Positions 23,123-33,425 of a DNA stretch of 64,000 nucleotides are shown in pieces. The position numbers were made by a program, and so were the translations under genes. The stretch's first letter is position 1, and every line of letters starts with the position of its first letter. Source of the stretch: a virus. Location of the stretch: positions 94,421 through 158,420 of IMG/VR virus record IMGVR_UViG_3300030102_006951. The stretch is one strand, 5' to 3'. The notes below the pieces were generated by a model that made no database searches, had not been told where the DNA came from, and was given only the letters and a program-made list of their open reading frames with translations.

Positions 23123-26100
23123 ATGGCAAATAATAGGTTAATACTTAGAAAGATGGTTAGTCCATGGGTTACAGACGCTGTGGATATAACAAGAAATACA
23201 ACATTAACACATGTTGAACTGGATAGTAATTTTATTTACTTAAAGGGTGAGGTGATAGAATCAGCATCTTTAGATGGTGGTAAATTATCTTTAGGTAAAA
23301 TTAATGGTGGCTCCATAGAAGTTGATATGGGTTCATTATCTGGTGATACAGCACACACCGTTAATTTATTGAATGAATTAAAAAATGAATTAGAGGCTAA
23401 TGTTCTTTGGGAGGCTGGTTCTTCTGGAAGAAAATCAATTAGACGTAAAAATGATACTCAAATTGATTCAAGAGGTAGTTATTCTCTTTCTGAGGGTAAA
23501 AATACTTTAGCTAGTGGTGACGCTTCACACGCTGAAGGTGACGGAACTGTAGCTAGTGGTAAGGCTTCACATTCTGAAGGTACTAATACTGAGGCTAGTG
23601 GAGGTAATTCACACGCTGAAGGTTTTAGTAATGTTGCTAGTGGTAACAATTCACACGCTGAAGGTTCAGATAACGTAGCTAGTGGTAACAATTCACACGC
23701 TGAAGGTTCAGATAACGTAGCTAGTGGAGTCGCTTCACATGCTGAGGGTACTGGTAGTGTTGCTTCTGGTAATGCTTCACATGCTGAAGGTTCTGAGACT
23801 GTGGCTAGTGGAGTCGCTTCACATGCTGGAGGCTCTGTAAGCGAGGCTAATGGTGATGTTTCTTTTGTACATTCTAATAATTCAAATTCAGATGGTAAAA
23901 GAAGTGCTATTTTAGGTGGTGATGATAATTTTGTTGAATCTGGAGGTCAAAACTCTGGTGTGTATGTCGGCTTAAGTAATAGAGTTTTAGGTGTTAATTA
24001 TGAAGATATTGTTAATAAACTAAAAGTTGAATTAGATAATTCAATTTCTAATAGGGCAAATGATAAAAAAGTATTTGATGACGCTAAAGAAACTCTTGAA
24101 ATAAAAATTGAACACGCTGATAAAAATATAAAGTTAAATGCATTGGATATTGAAGCTTACAAAGCTGATATTTCTGAAATAGATGCGGAAATTGGTAAAT
24201 TGGATGAAAACTCCAAAGAGGCTTTAGCATTACAAGACTTAAGAGATAAAAAAGAATCTGAATTAAAAATGAAGGAAGAAGAGAATGCCACTCTTTTAAT
24301 TGAAAAAGAAAATTCAGAAAAAGAATTAAAAAAATTAATTGAAGATGAAAATGATGCTGTTAAGCTATTTGAACAAACATCTTTAAAATTACAAGCTGAA
24401 ATAAAATACAATGAAACTCTTTTAGAAACTGAAGATAATCATCCACCAGTTAATTCAGCTATTATAGCTGGTAAAGACAATATGATTGATAGTTCTTCTG
24501 ACTCAATTGTTGGCGCTGGTAGTGATAACGTACTAAAAACTGAAGTTAAAAATTCGGGGATATTTGCTGGTTCAGAAAATGAGATAAGTGGTGATGAATA
24601 TTCAAAATTAATTAAACAATTAAAATATGAATTGTCAGTGGCAAATGAAACTCATGATTATAAAACTTCAATATTAAAGGAAGAAATTGATTCATTAAAA
24701 GAAGAAATAGCTTTTACTAAGTTTACTATTGATAACACTAAAAAAGAAATTGCTGAACTAACAAAGGAATGTGAAGGTGAAGGCACTAATAATGGTGGTC
24801 TGGCCTTATTACAAGAAGATGAGAGTGCGTGTGAAAAGTTGAAGATAGCTAACGCTAATTTAGAAAAATTATCGAAAAAATTAGAAGATTTAAATGAAAC
24901 GCTAAAATCATTAGAAGATGAACTTTCTACCATAAATGAAAAACATGCGTCTTATCAGAAATTTATTACAGAAAAAATAGCTGAATTATCCGCTATATGT
25001 TCTGATGATAAAAACGCACCTGTAGATAACTCTGCAATTATTGCTGGGGCTAATAATCAAATTACTTTATTAAGTGATAACTCTGCTATTGTTGGTGGTC
25101 AAGGAAATAGGATAATGAATTTATCAAATACGGTAATACTTGGTGGTGGAGATATTACTGCGAGAAAAGATAATACCGTGTATACACCTAGCCTTAATAT
25201 TAAAGCTAATCTTGATAGAGATAATTCTTTAACTCAAGTATTAGTTAGGGATGCTGATGGTTATATTAAGTATAAAGATGTTAGTTCGTTTACAGATTTA
25301 AATGTTGTTAGTGGTTCTTATGACCCAGAAACTGGAACTGTAACTATGACTAATAATGAAGGTGATACATTTGAGATAACTGGTTTCGCAAAAGAATTAA
25401 CTGATAGCTACACTACAAATGCATATATAGAAGGTTCTACAATGTATTTTGATAATAACGTCAAAGGTGAAAAATTTTATAGCGTTGATATAAGTAGTTT
25501 AATAGCTGAAGATGAAAAGGGTGATTGTGCTGAAGATAAATGGAAAGAATATAATGACCAAGCCGACTTATATTCAGAGTATCTTAAACTAAAATTAATT
25601 AGTGATGAGATTAAAGAAGACATAGATGATAAAGAAGCTGAGCTAAAAAAATTACAAGGTCATCATTGTTCAACTCCTGGTTATATAATAGAAAGTCTTA
25701 ATATATTAGGTGATATTGTTTCCATAGATGGATTTGCAGATAAATACCAAGACCTTAAAAATTTATCTAAACAAGAGGGTGATGGTAATATTATGCATGC
25801 TATTAACTCATTAATTAACTATCTTGGTGATTTAGATTTAGAAGGTTTAGGTGATGAAGATAAAAAAACTATTGAATCGTTTATATCGGCTAATAAAGAG
25901 CGTTTAGCAGCAATGCTTGGATATAATTCAGAATTATATGATTTGTATATTGAATTATATGGTAGATATCAAGCTGGTGAAATTATCAATTGGGATAATG
26001 ATAAGAATAAATTACAGGTAGAGCTTTTCAATCTAAGAGATACTATAAATCAAATTATTAATGATTTGAATGGTCTTACAAATATATTAACTCCATCAGA

Positions 26101-29100
26101 TGTAGATGCTATACAGGTGTATATTGATGAGTTAATTGATTCTGGCATGCCAGAAGACCCAGCATTAATTAAACAAATTAAGGAATTAATAAGTCTATTA
26201 GACGGATTAAATAAGTTGTTAAAAGATAATGAAGATAATCTAAATAAGTTCATTGAAGAGCATAACTTTTTTGATATAGTAAGTTTTGGAGCTTATATGC
26301 CAATTAATGACACTAACTTTGATTGTTGGGCTTTAAGTCAATTAGAAGACAGGATTGAAGAGTGTTGTACTGGTGGAGAAGAAGAAGTAAGGGGTAAATG
26401 TTCTGAAGCCCTTTATGCACAATATCAAAAACAAGCTTCTGAATATAGTAAAATTAAAGCTAGTTACGATACTTTATTAGCTACTCAATTAGAATTAAAA
26501 GAATCTATTTCTTTAGGTAAATTAGAGTTAGAAGGGTTGATGACCCAAATTAGTGATACTCAAGAGCAAATAATTACACTTGAAAAAGAGTGTGAAGCTT
26601 TTAGTAATCCTTCTGGACTAGCCTTATTGGAAGACCCACAAATTAACCCGTGTGAAGAGCTGGGTAAAACAAAAACACTTTTATTGAATTTACAATCACA
26701 ATTAAAAGAACTCGCTGCTGATATTAAAGAAAAAGAAAAATCTTTAGGTGAAATCGAAATTCAAATGGGGGCTATAGAAGAATCAGAAATATTAGAATTT
26801 GAAGTTTATATGCCAGTTAATGAAGTTAATTTTGATTGTTGGACTGAGAATGAGTTAAAAATAGATTTAGAGACTCAAATAACTAAAATTCTAGAAACAA
26901 TTGGTTACGATTCTAGAGGTGAGTGTTCTGATGAACATTACAATGAATATAAAAAGTTAGTTAGTGAATTAATCAAATCAAATGAGGTTATTGAAACTAA
27001 ACGTAAAGAATTAGCTGAGAATAATTTAATAAAAACAGAACTTGAAAAAGAGATTGATGACCTTGAGAAAGCGTGTGCCGAATTCAAAGCAAGCCAAGCC
27101 GATAAAAAGGCATTAAGTTTATTAGACCACGCGGAGTTTGAAAATAATCCTTGTAATACGCTTATGGGTAAAATAGAAATTTTGGATTCTATAAATAAAC
27201 AGATAGAAGACCAAATTAATTTTATTGATGCTTGGGAATCGTCTAGTGATTATGACTTATTTAACAGATACGCACCAATTAATGAGGTTAACTTTATTTG
27301 TTGGAGGATTGACCAATGTTGTAGTGAGGAAGAAGAAAAGGGCCCATGTGCTACTGAAAAATGGAAAGAATACACATCCTTAGGTGAACAGTATCTAGAA
27401 TATGAGAAAATACAGTCTCAAATTGATGTTATTGATAAACAAATATCAGATAAAGAATCTGAAATTGATTCGTTATTAGAAAATCTTGGTTATATACCAA
27501 AAAGTCAGGCTATGTTGTCCCCAGCTAATATTATTTTTGCTGGTGATGATGATGATGATGGTAAGTCTTTAAAATTATTATTAGAAGAGGATTTTAATCC
27601 TTTAAAATTATTATTATTAGAAAAAGATGGTGATGATGATAAATTAACTGGAAGTATTCGTTTTCGTGATTGGTGGTGTTGTAGAATTCAGAAAAACCCA
27701 GCTTGCTGTTATTTATTTGGTAAAAAATTATTTGGTAAACTTCAAAATATAGGTGGAGTTGGTATTGAGCCAGATGATAATATTTTTGGTGCTGTTAAAG
27801 GATTGAAGGCTGAAATTGATAGTTTAAATAAAACCTCAGCAAGTGGTGACGGTCAAGTAAATATTCCAACTGAATTTTCGAATATGTTAATTGAGTTGAC
27901 AAAAATGGAAGAACAAACTGTAGCTTTGAATAGTCAATATTTTAATAGTATTAAAATATTTGAGGAAGAGGGTGATGCTAAGTCGGCTTATACAAATCCT
28001 AAAATAAGTGGTTACCTTACAGATTTAGATAAAGGTTCGAAAGAATTACAAACTCAATTGGATTCACTGCCTGATGGTTCGGATACTAATGGTCAGTTAC
28101 AAAAACTTATCAACGACTTAAGTCGCAAAGAAACTGAATTTGATTCACAATTAACATCATTAATTAATGATTTAGATGATTTAATTAAACTAAGGGACGT
28201 CTTAATTGAGTCATTAGCCACTTTAGGTGATGTATCAGGTTTTGGAGCTTATATGCCAATTAATGACACTAACTTTGATTGTTGGGCTTTAAGTCAATTA
28301 GAAGACAGGATTGAAGAGTGTTGTGCTGAAGACGTAAAAGGTGAATGTGCTAGTGAAAAATATGCTAGCTATAAAAAACAAGCTCTTGAATATGAAGAAC
28401 GTCAACAAGAAAATTTAGTTAGAGAGACTGAATTAAATAAAATTAATAATGAAATATCGGATAAAGAGAATCAATTAGCTGCATTAAAGGCAGAACTATT
28501 GAACTGTGAAAGTCAGGGTGCTGCGTTGGCATTATTGGAAGACCAAGACCCTTGTGATTTTTTAAAAGGCCAAATTGCTAAGTTGGAGGCTGAAATTAAA
28601 GCCCTTAAAGCCTCAGCGAAAAGCATTAGTGATGAAATTAAGGAATATAATGATTCGGGAGCTGAAGAATGGCTTAATAGGTTTATGCCAATTAATGAAG
28701 TTAATTTTGATTGTTGGACTGAGAATGAGTTAAAAATAAATTTAGAGGCTCAAATAACTAAAATTGTAGAAACAATTGGTTACGGTGATAGAGGTACTTG
28801 TTCTAGTGATAAATACAAGCTTTATCGAGATAAATTAAGCGATGCAGCTAATATTATTGAAAAACAGGGTATTATTGATGATTGTAAAGATAATATTGTA
28901 AGCTGGGAATCGACCATTTCAGATTATGAAGCTTTAATTGCGAAACTTAGTTCGCAAATTCCTGTTGATGTTAGTCAGATTGCAGTGTTAAAGTCTAATA
29001 TTGATGAATTGAAAAAAGATATTAATTCATGTAAAGAAAACATCAATACAAACGAAAAGGAAATTAGAGGTTTACTTGAAAGTAGTGAATGGGCAGATAT

Positions 29101-30190
29101 TACTGAAGTTAAAAGTTTCATATCAGCTTATGGTCCAGATAACGAAGTTAACTTTGATTGTTGGTCTGAGCAGCAGATTATAGATAAGGTTGGTTATGAG
29201 AATAGAGGTGAGTGTTCTAATGAAGCTTATGCTACTTATTTGGATGAAGCTAGGGAAGCTGAAGAAGCTAACGCAGCTTATGAAGCACAAAAAGCTGATT
29301 TAGAAAGAGCTGAAAATGAATTATCGGACAAACAGACTAGATTAGCTGAATTAAAGGCAAAACTAGTAGAGTTAGGCTGTAATGATGCTCAGAATAGTGA
29401 TGGGTTGAAATTATTGCAAGAGCCAGACACTTGTGATGATATTATAGCTCAAATTCAGCTACTTGAGAATGAAATTAAGGCCGATAAAGAAAATATTAAG
29501 AGTTTAAATAATCAAATTAAGGAACATGAAGCTAGCGATGCTTATATTTTCAATGAAAGATACATGCCAGTTAATGAGGTTAACTTCATTTGTTGGGAAA
29601 ACGACAACATTAAGGAACAATTAGATAGAGTTGAATCTAAAATAGATGAATGTTGTCAAACATCTATGGCATACGATTTTGAAAGCGCCTTAACTGAGCT
29701 TAGAGGTAAGGAAGGTAAGGGTGATGCTAATATAGTAGTTGGTAAATTCCCTAAAGTTTATGAAGCTTTTGAAGCTAACCCTAAATTTATTATGGGTGAT
29801 TATGATGAACTTGTAGATATAAATAGTTCATTAGAGTCAAATAAAGATATTATAGTTTCGATGATTGGTAATGATGCCAATTTAATTGAGAGTTTTAATA
29901 ATACAAAAGTAGTTACTGAAACATTAATGGCTGAAGTTATAAAAACGAAAGATGAAACTATTAATGGACTTAATGGAAAAATTGCTTTATATCAATCACA
30001 AATTAAAGCGTTAAAAGATTCAGGTGGAAAGTTAAATACTGATAATATAGAAGACCACGTTAAGTCTATAGAAGCTGAAAGAACCTCCAAAAATAAGTTA
30101 TATGAATATATGACCACTAATTTACAAACGTTCAAAAGTGCTATTAGTGACATTTTAGATGCTTATGAGGCTACAAAAAAAGTAGGTTAA
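23123..30190 (+). CDS. Giant modular fibre (2355 residues): anchor, YadA-like head, helical hairpins, seven Cys/Trp modules
   Basis: Residues 1-70 form the anchor domain shared with two other fibres (RLILRKMVSPW..., LDSNFIYLKGE). Residues about 115-260 carry 14-residue YadA-type repeats (ASG.ASHAEG). Two long charged helical hairpins (about 295-435 and 495-630) are inserted between beta-solenoid turns (SAIIAGKDN, SGIFAGSEN, SAIVGGQGN). The solenoid closes with DNTVYTPSLNI. From about 800 to 2160, seven modules each begin near G-x-C-x3-x-Y/W-x2-Y and end in M/A-P-x-N-x-x-N-F-x-C-W, with a coiled-coil hairpin between. The C-terminal 190 residues are helical. No enzyme motif is visible. It is likely a very long trimeric tail fibre. 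Confidence 0.8.
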   Translation: MANNRLILRKMVSPWVTDAVDITRNTTLTHVELDSNFIYLKGEVIESASLDGGKLSLGKINGGSIEVDMGSLSGDTAHTVNLLNELKNELEANVLWEAGSSGRKSIRRKNDTQIDSRGSYSLSEGKNTLASGDASHAEGDGTVASGKASHSEGTNTEASGGNSHAEGFSNVASGNNSHAEGSDNVASGNNSHAEGSDNVASGVASHAEGTGSVASGNASHAEGSETVASGVASHAGGSVSEANGDVSFVHSNNSNSDGKRSAILGGDDNFVESGGQNSGVYVGLSNRVLGVNYEDIVNKLKVELDNSISNRANDKKVFDDAKETLEIKIEHADKNIKLNALDIEAYKADISEIDAEIGKLDENSKEALALQDLRDKKESELKMKEEENATLLIEKENSEKELKKLIEDENDAVKLFEQTSLKLQAEIKYNETLLETEDNHPPVNSAIIAGKDNMIDSSSDSIVGAGSDNVLKTEVKNSGIFAGSENEISGDEYSKLIKQLKYELSVANETHDYKTSILKEEIDSLKEEIAFTKFTIDNTKKEIAELTKECEGEGTNNGGLALLQEDESACEKLKIANANLEKLSKKLEDLNETLKSLEDELSTINEKHASYQKFITEKIAELSAICSDDKNAPVDNSAIIAGANNQITLLSDNSAIVGGQGNRIMNLSNTVILGGGDITARKDNTVYTPSLNIKANLDRDNSLTQVLVRDADGYIKYKDVSSFTDLNVVSGSYDPETGTVTMTNNEGDTFEITGFAKELTDSYTTNAYIEGSTMYFDNNVKGEKFYSVDISSLIAEDEKGDCAEDKWKEYNDQADLYSEYLKLKLISDEIKEDIDDKEAELKKLQGHHCSTPGYIIESLNILGDIVSIDGFADKYQDLKNLSKQEGDGNIMHAINSLINYLGDLDLEGLGDEDKKTIESFISANKERLAAMLGYNSELYDLYIELYGRYQAGEIINWDNDKNKLQVELFNLRDTINQIINDLNGLTNILTPSDVDAIQVYIDELIDSGMPEDPALIKQIKELISLLDGLNKLLKDNEDNLNKFIEEHNFFDIVSFGAYMPINDTNFDCWALSQLEDRIEECCTGGEEEVRGKCSEALYAQYQKQASEYSKIKASYDTLLATQLELKESISLGKLELEGLMTQISDTQEQIITLEKECEAFSNPSGLALLEDPQINPCEELGKTKTLLLNLQSQLKELAADIKEKEKSLGEIEIQMGAIEESEILEFEVYMPVNEVNFDCWTENELKIDLETQITKILETIGYDSRGECSDEHYNEYKKLVSELIKSNEVIETKRKELAENNLIKTELEKEIDDLEKACAEFKASQADKKALSLLDHAEFENNPCNTLMGKIEILDSINKQIEDQINFIDAWESSSDYDLFNRYAPINEVNFICWRIDQCCSEEEEKGPCATEKWKEYTSLGEQYLEYEKIQSQIDVIDKQISDKESEIDSLLENLGYIPKSQAMLSPANIIFAGDDDDDGKSLKLLLEEDFNPLKLLLLEKDGDDDKLTGSIRFRDWWCCRIQKNPACCYLFGKKLFGKLQNIGGVGIEPDDNIFGAVKGLKAEIDSLNKTSASGDGQVNIPTEFSNMLIELTKMEEQTVALNSQYFNSIKIFEEEGDAKSAYTNPKISGYLTDLDKGSKELQTQLDSLPDGSDTNGQLQKLINDLSRKETEFDSQLTSLINDLDDLIKLRDVLIESLATLGDVSGFGAYMPINDTNFDCWALSQLEDRIEECCAEDVKGECASEKYASYKKQALEYEERQQENLVRETELNKINNEISDKENQLAALKAELLNCESQGAALALLEDQDPCDFLKGQIAKLEAEIKALKASAKSISDEIKEYNDSGAEEWLNRFMPINEVNFDCWTENELKINLEAQITKIVETIGYGDRGTCSSDKYKLYRDKLSDAANIIEKQGIIDDCKDNIVSWESTISDYEALIAKLSSQIPVDVSQIAVLKSNIDELKKDINSCKENINTNEKEIRGLLESSEWADITEVKSFISAYGPDNEVNFDCWSEQQIIDKVGYENRGECSNEAYATYLDEAREAEEANAAYEAQKADLERAENELSDKQTRLAELKAKLVELGCNDAQNSDGLKLLQEPDTCDDIIAQIQLLENEIKADKENIKSLNNQIKEHEASDAYIFNERYMPVNEVNFICWENDNIKEQLDRVESKIDECCQTSMAYDFESALTELRGKEGKGDANIVVGKFPKVYEAFEANPKFIMGDYDELVDINSSLESNKDIIVSMIGNDANLIESFNNTKVVTETLMAEVIKTKDETINGLNGKIALYQSQIKALKDSGGKLNTDNIEDHVKSIEAERTSKNKLYEYMTTNLQTFKSAISDILDAYEATKKVG
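26283..26368 (+). repeat. 86-bp exact direct repeat inside the giant fibre, copy 1
   Basis: Identical by eye to 28239-28324, 1956 bp away and in frame. It encodes the FGAYMPIND then TNFDCWALSQLEDRIEECC segment of modules 1 and 4. Identity at third positions points to recent duplication or gene conversion. Confidence 0.85.
28239..28324 (+). repeat. 86-bp exact direct repeat inside the giant fibre, copy 2
   Basis: Second copy of the repeat at 26283-26368. The following module also resembles its counterpart (about 26809 and 28684), so a block of at least two modules was probably copied. Confidence 0.85.
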
Positions 30191-30204
30191 ATAGAATTAT
30201 TTAA

Positions 30205-31704
30205 ATGAATAGTAATTTAATATTAAGAGTACTTAACAGTCCTTGGATAACACCAGAGCCCGATATTACTAAGGGTTCTGTGTTATCTCATGACGATGTA
30301 GATAATAACTTTATTTATTTAAAGGGTGAGGTGGTATATACAGCTCAAACTTTAGGTAGCACCATAACACTTAAGAAAATAAATGGTAATGATATATCGT
30401 TTGATATTGGTGGTTCTGGGGGTAGTGGAGTTTATTGGACTTCTGGTTCCACTGGTAATGGCTCAATAAGGGTTGTTAATGGAGGTACTACTGATTCTGA
30501 GGGTGATTATAGTTTGGTCACTGGTTTTGATAATTTAATTAGTTCTTTAGGTGGTATTGATTCAGCTGATAATTCTTCAATAATAGGTGGTAATCAAAAT
30601 ACTTTAGATAGGAGTAACGATTCTTCAATAATTGGAGGTAATTTAAATTTTATTAGAAGAGATAATAAAAGGTCTTTAATATTAGGTGGTCATAAGAATC
30701 AAATGTTAGGGCTATATAATACATCAATTAGTGGTATAACTACTTCTGATAATTCTATTATTGGTGGTAGTGATAACACGGTGGCTAACTCTTCAAACAG
30801 TGGTATATTGGGTGGTTTAGATAATGTTATAGAATCTACTGAAGGAAACTTATTGATACAGGATACCATACAAAATTCACATATAATTGCTGGTAGAGAT
30901 AATGTAATCTCACCATCACATATTGATTCTGTAATTCTTGGTGGTAGAGAAAACTCATTAGTTGGTAATAGAAGTAATCCACTTAATACTAATATTGATG
31001 GGATTGAGAATGGAATACTTGGTGGTTATCAAAATAAAATATCTTATGTTGGTAGAAACGGTATAGTTGGTGGTACTAACAACTTAATAAATGGTGAGGG
31101 TAACCCAACTAATAATGTTATTTGTGGTGGTGATAGTAATCATATTAAAGAACTTGCAAATATAAACTCATTTATTGCTGGTGGTGTTAATAACACCATA
31201 GATGCAGAATTATCTACCCCTTCTAGGTATTCACCTAATTCAGCAATAATAGCTGGTAGTGGTAATACAATATTCGCTGAAAGTACTGAAACAGACGGTA
31301 ACATAGTAATAATAGGTGGTAATAATATTACCGCAACTAGTAAAAATACGGTATATGTTCCTAATTTAGAAGTGACTGGACAGGCTTATACACCTATTCA
31401 TGATAATTTAACTGGTAGTACGTCATTCATTCCAGACTGGAATAATTCAAATGTACAAATATTAACTCTTAGTGGCAATACTAGTATTAGTGGTGGTATA
31501 GCTACAATGAAGGGTGGTTCATCGTATACCATGATAGTTAAGCAATCTAACGGTGGTTCTCATAGTATAACTTGGGATTCTACTTATAAGTGGGAAGATG
31601 GTTTGGCTCCAGACCTAACATCTGCTGATGGTTCAGTGGATATATTAACATTCATATGTGACGGAACTAATTTACACGGTTTAATAGCAAAAAACTTTCA
31701 ATAG
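30205..31704 (+). CDS. Fibre with shared anchor and beta-solenoid (499 residues)
   Basis: It begins with the anchor domain NLILRVLNSPWITPEPDI...NNFIYLKGEVV...KKINGNDISFDIG (about 4-68), nearly identical in DNA to that of the 33426 gene. Residues about 115-385 form some fifteen imperfect SIIGGN.N-type turns, as in YadA heads. They end with KNTVYVPNLEV. A separate C-terminal domain (about 410-499; LTLSGNTSISGG, YTMIVKQSNGGSHSITW) is a beta-sandwich like those at phage fibre tips. No catalytic motif seen. It is likely an alternative or partner fibre that docks at the same site as the giant fibre. Confidence 0.75.
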   Translation: MNSNLILRVLNSPWITPEPDITKGSVLSHDDVDNNFIYLKGEVVYTAQTLGSTITLKKINGNDISFDIGGSGGSGVYWTSGSTGNGSIRVVNGGTTDSEGDYSLVTGFDNLISSLGGIDSADNSSIIGGNQNTLDRSNDSSIIGGNLNFIRRDNKRSLILGGHKNQMLGLYNTSISGITTSDNSIIGGSDNTVANSSNSGILGGLDNVIESTEGNLLIQDTIQNSHIIAGRDNVISPSHIDSVILGGRENSLVGNRSNPLNTNIDGIENGILGGYQNKISYVGRNGIVGGTNNLINGEGNPTNNVICGGDSNHIKELANINSFIAGGVNNTIDAELSTPSRYSPNSAIIAGSGNTIFAESTETDGNIVIIGGNNITATSKNTVYVPNLEVTGQAYTPIHDNLTGSTSFIPDWNNSNVQILTLSGNTSISGGIATMKGGSSYTMIVKQSNGGSHSITWDSTYKWEDGLAPDLTSADGSVDILTFICDGTNLHGLIAKNFQ

Positions 31705-31707
31705 TGT

Positions 31708-33396
31708 ATGGGATTTTTTACGCCATTTGTATATAGAAAGGGTGTTACTCAAGGTGGTGGGGGTAACCTACCAAATGGTTTTGACGTATTAGATGGTCAT
31801 AATGCTATTATTTGGTTAGATAGTTCTATAGATGTATTTAATGATGCGTCTGGCACACTAGCTTCAACTGGACAAACAGCATATCAATGGAACGACCAAA
31901 CGTCCTATAATAATCATGCTATACAATCTAATTCTAGTAATAGACCCACATACACAAGTGGTGGTACATGCATTAATGAAGGTAAAGTATTATACTTTGA
32001 TAAAGATGAAAACGATTTTATGTCAGTTACTAATGACGCCTCTTTTAATACTTTATCTGGGTTAACGTTATTTATGTATTTTAATAAGAATGATTCTCAG
32101 GATTGGTTTACTTGCTGTGATGTAATTACCGAATATGCTGACGGTGAATTTACTTATCCAGCTTCACCTTTTGGGGGCTGGACCGTAGATTGTGTTGAGC
32201 AAAATGTTGATGAATCTTATCTCAGATTTTCATATAGCGACCCAGCCGAATCGTCACCTTATGGATATAATGAATTAAAAATTAGGACACCTAAATTGGA
32301 TGACTCTGCTTCCAATGAATTTGAATTATATACATTTAGAGTTGGTGGTTCTGGGGGTACTGAACCCACACTTATTGAGTCTTGGATAAACACCACTTTT
32401 GAGGATAGCGAGTTGGGTGATGGTAGTGGTATCACTTATACTACAACTACTGAGCCTTTGAGTATTGGTGGTTCATCGGTTTCCACTAATAATCCGTCAC
32501 CAGTTTCTTTTGGTAATTATATATTATATGATGGTCCATTAAGTAATTCAGCTGTCACTAAAGTTCAAAATTATATTATTAACAGATGTTGGGGTGATAG
32601 TCCTACACCACCTAGTGGTGATTTATTATTAGACTTGGACCCGACAAAGGGTGTTTATAGTGATGATGGTGTAACTTTTGCTTCTGACGGCTCTGATGTT
32701 TATAGGTGGGACGACCAAAGTAGTTATAATAATAATGCCATAACTAATAGAGTTATTTATGATAGTGGTTCTACTGACCCCACATTTAATGTTTTCGGTA
32801 ATGCTGGTAAGCCAAATGTATTCATGTCCTGGTTTAATGATGAGACATTTGTTGTTGATAATTCTGATGCAGATTTTGATGTTCAAGAATTAACTATGAT
32901 TGCTGTTGTTGAACCTTATCAAACTAACCCAGGTTCTGGGGCCCCGTTAATATCAAATAACTGTACTTTTGGAGGTTCGGGTGTTAATGGTTATACTATT
33001 GAAGTTATAGGTACTTCTGGTAATAGGAAGTGGGCTGTTTGGATGCAAGGAACTGGCGTTAATGATAACTTCGGTAATGAACCAGCTTATACGGGTGGCA
33101 CACCACAAATAGTAACTTGGAGGTTTAGTGCTGGAACAATTGGTCAGCAATATGTTCAAATAAATAATGAAGTTAAAATGTCTGGAGATGCTGAGACTAG
33201 TATTAATTTTGGATTACCTAGTGATTTGTTAATTAATAGTAGATTTAATGCTGCTGTAGCTAATTGTGATGAGACTAATTTATCCCCAAACTTGGGTATG
33301 TATGTCTATAGATTAATGATTTATGGTGAATACCTGGATGATGCAACTATAAATAGTTTTATATCGGATTTAAATGATTTCCATGATATTTATTAA
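31708..33396 (+). CDS. Adhesin candidate with two tandem lectin-like (LamG/concanavalin) domains
   Basis: The 562 residues contain an internal duplication. AIIWLDSSIDVFNDASG...YQWNDQTSYNNHAIQ near 35-75 repeats as LLLDLDPTKGVYSDDG...YRWDDQSSYNNNAIT near 307-350. Each copy is followed by about 200 residues of beta-strands with LamG-type elements (FMYFNKND, GLTLF; LTMIAVVEPYQTN). Such domains bind sugars in many phage and bacterial surface proteins. It lacks the N-terminal anchor of its neighbours, so it may attach to another fibre, perhaps the one encoded 4 nt upstream. No hydrolase residues recognised. Confidence 0.65.
   Translation: MGFFTPFVYRKGVTQGGGGNLPNGFDVLDGHNAIIWLDSSIDVFNDASGTLASTGQTAYQWNDQTSYNNHAIQSNSSNRPTYTSGGTCINEGKVLYFDKDENDFMSVTNDASFNTLSGLTLFMYFNKNDSQDWFTCCDVITEYADGEFTYPASPFGGWTVDCVEQNVDESYLRFSYSDPAESSPYGYNELKIRTPKLDDSASNEFELYTFRVGGSGGTEPTLIESWINTTFEDSELGDGSGITYTTTTEPLSIGGSSVSTNNPSPVSFGNYILYDGPLSNSAVTKVQNYIINRCWGDSPTPPSGDLLLDLDPTKGVYSDDGVTFASDGSDVYRWDDQSSYNNNAITNRVIYDSGSTDPTFNVFGNAGKPNVFMSWFNDETFVVDNSDADFDVQELTMIAVVEPYQTNPGSGAPLISNNCTFGGSGVNGYTIEVIGTSGNRKWAVWMQGTGVNDNFGNEPAYTGGTPQIVTWRFSAGTIGQQYVQINNEVKMSGDAETSINFGLPSDLLINSRFNAAVANCDETNLSPNLGMYVYRLMIYGEYLDDATINSFISDLNDFHDIY
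33386..33393 (+). promoter_or_regulatory. ATATTTAT late promoter-like box
   Basis: Overlaps the end of the lectin-like gene and lies 40 nt before ATG 33426. It continues as TAATAAATAATAAAAAG. Confidence 0.45.
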
Positions 33397-33425
33397 TAAA
33401 TAATAAAAAGTATAAAAACAAAAAC

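Noticed and set aside
23479-23850. Repeats resembling a trimeric autotransporter adhesin of a bacterium
   Set aside because: The protein has no signal peptide or membrane anchor and sits among phage tail genes; YadA-type repeats are also common in phage fibres.
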